64,000 bases of DNA, taken from NCBI GenBank assembly GCA_902605865.1, contig CACLEJ010000003.1, positions 94,136-158,135 of the forward strand, read 5' to 3'. The stretch is from an uncultured Pelagibacteraceae bacterium (GTDB lineage Bacteria; Pseudomonadota; Alphaproteobacteria; Pelagibacterales; Pelagibacteraceae). The notes beneath the pieces are model-generated. The model saw only the letters and a list, made by a program, of their open reading frames with translations. It searched no databases and was not told the origin of the DNA. Made by a program: the position numbers and the translations under genes. Positions 63,976 to 64,000 of the stretch are shown in pieces (the stretch's first letter is position 1; each line of letters starts with the position of its first letter).

Positions 63976-64000
63976 ATGAATAAACAAACTTTAATAATTT
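63976..64000 (+). CDS. start of a gene cut by the window end
   Basis: An ATG at 63976 opens a frame (MNKQTLII) that runs to the last base, 13 bases beyond the divergent L,D-transpeptidase start. Too short to identify; the hydrophobic end fits the first strand of a Rossmann- or HAD-type fold, but that is a guess. Confidence 0.4.

Noticed and set aside
1..64000. CRISPR arrays, insertion sequences, prophage
   Set aside because: No regularly spaced repeats, transposase, integrase or phage structural genes were seen.

Overview
The window looks like a piece of a streamlined, very AT-rich alphaproteobacterial chromosome, most likely SAR11 (Pelagibacterales). The reasons are the low GC content, spacers that are mostly under 100 bases, many 1-11 base gene overlaps, protein sequences rich in Lys, Asn and Ile, and gene order typical of alphaproteobacteria. 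No insertion sequences, phage genes or CRISPR arrays are visible. One tRNA gene (tRNA-Gly, anticodon GCC) is present.

Layout. 1-5.6 kb: a cut-off gene, a Bax-inhibitor-like membrane protein, an aldo/keto reductase, an IalB-like secreted protein, argG, an unusual photolyase-like FAD protein and a 78-residue Cys-tailed protein. 5.6-10.5 kb: a leftward operon hemC-hemD-mscS-yggT-folD-metallo-hydrolase. 10.5-12.2 kb: tsaD, a 38-codon basic ORF and an EVE-domain gene, packed end to end. 12.2-17.0 kb: acetate use, with acetyl-CoA synthetase, a conserved helical protein and a two-subunit DUF4212/sodium-solute symporter. 17.0-21.3 kb: a YggT-like gene, rpe, a heparinase II/III-like gene and purH. 21.3-24.6 kb: pterin dehydratase and an accessory patch (a TPR protein with a Cys-rich domain, tRNA-Gly, a TPR-sulfotransferase). 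24.7-29.1 kb: a Lon-N protein, a divergent UbiH-like protein, ftsK and lolA. 29.1-36.9 kb: a long leftward operon of histidine genes (hisB, H, A, F, E) running into malyl-CoA lyase, a two-subunit malate-CoA ligase, a HIT protein and an acetyltransferase. 36.9-40.8 kb: hslVU, Smr, a Tim44-like gene, fxsA and secB.

40.7-57.5 kb resembles the alphaproteobacterial origin region. Leftward dnaQ-coaE-aroE-maf-ppsR and rightward hemE-hemH-hemJ-rho diverge from a 284-base AT-rich spacer that carries a perfect DnaA box, which is my oriC candidate. Further right are mnmE, mnmG, rsmG, parA and parB. A perfect 16-base parS palindrome lies inside rsmG and a 14/16 copy inside mnmG. A glycosyltransferase and a sulfotransferase are inserted between rho and mnmE. 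holA, lptE, leuS and a DUF3576 lipoprotein run leftward after parB.

61-64 kb: a highly acidic, arginine-free porin with a strong bidirectional terminator, a ThiE/TenI-like protein, a YggS-type PLP protein, a small L,D-transpeptidase and the first codons of a gene cut by the window end. There is no gene-free stretch longer than 300 bases; the longest is the oriC candidate at 44217-44500.

No clearly new defence or mobile system was found. The most rewarding leads are the oriC/parS architecture, the photolyase-like protein with its domains apparently swapped, the Cys-rich TPR protein, the 38-codon gene next to tsaD, the arginine-free porin and the malate-CoA ligase module.
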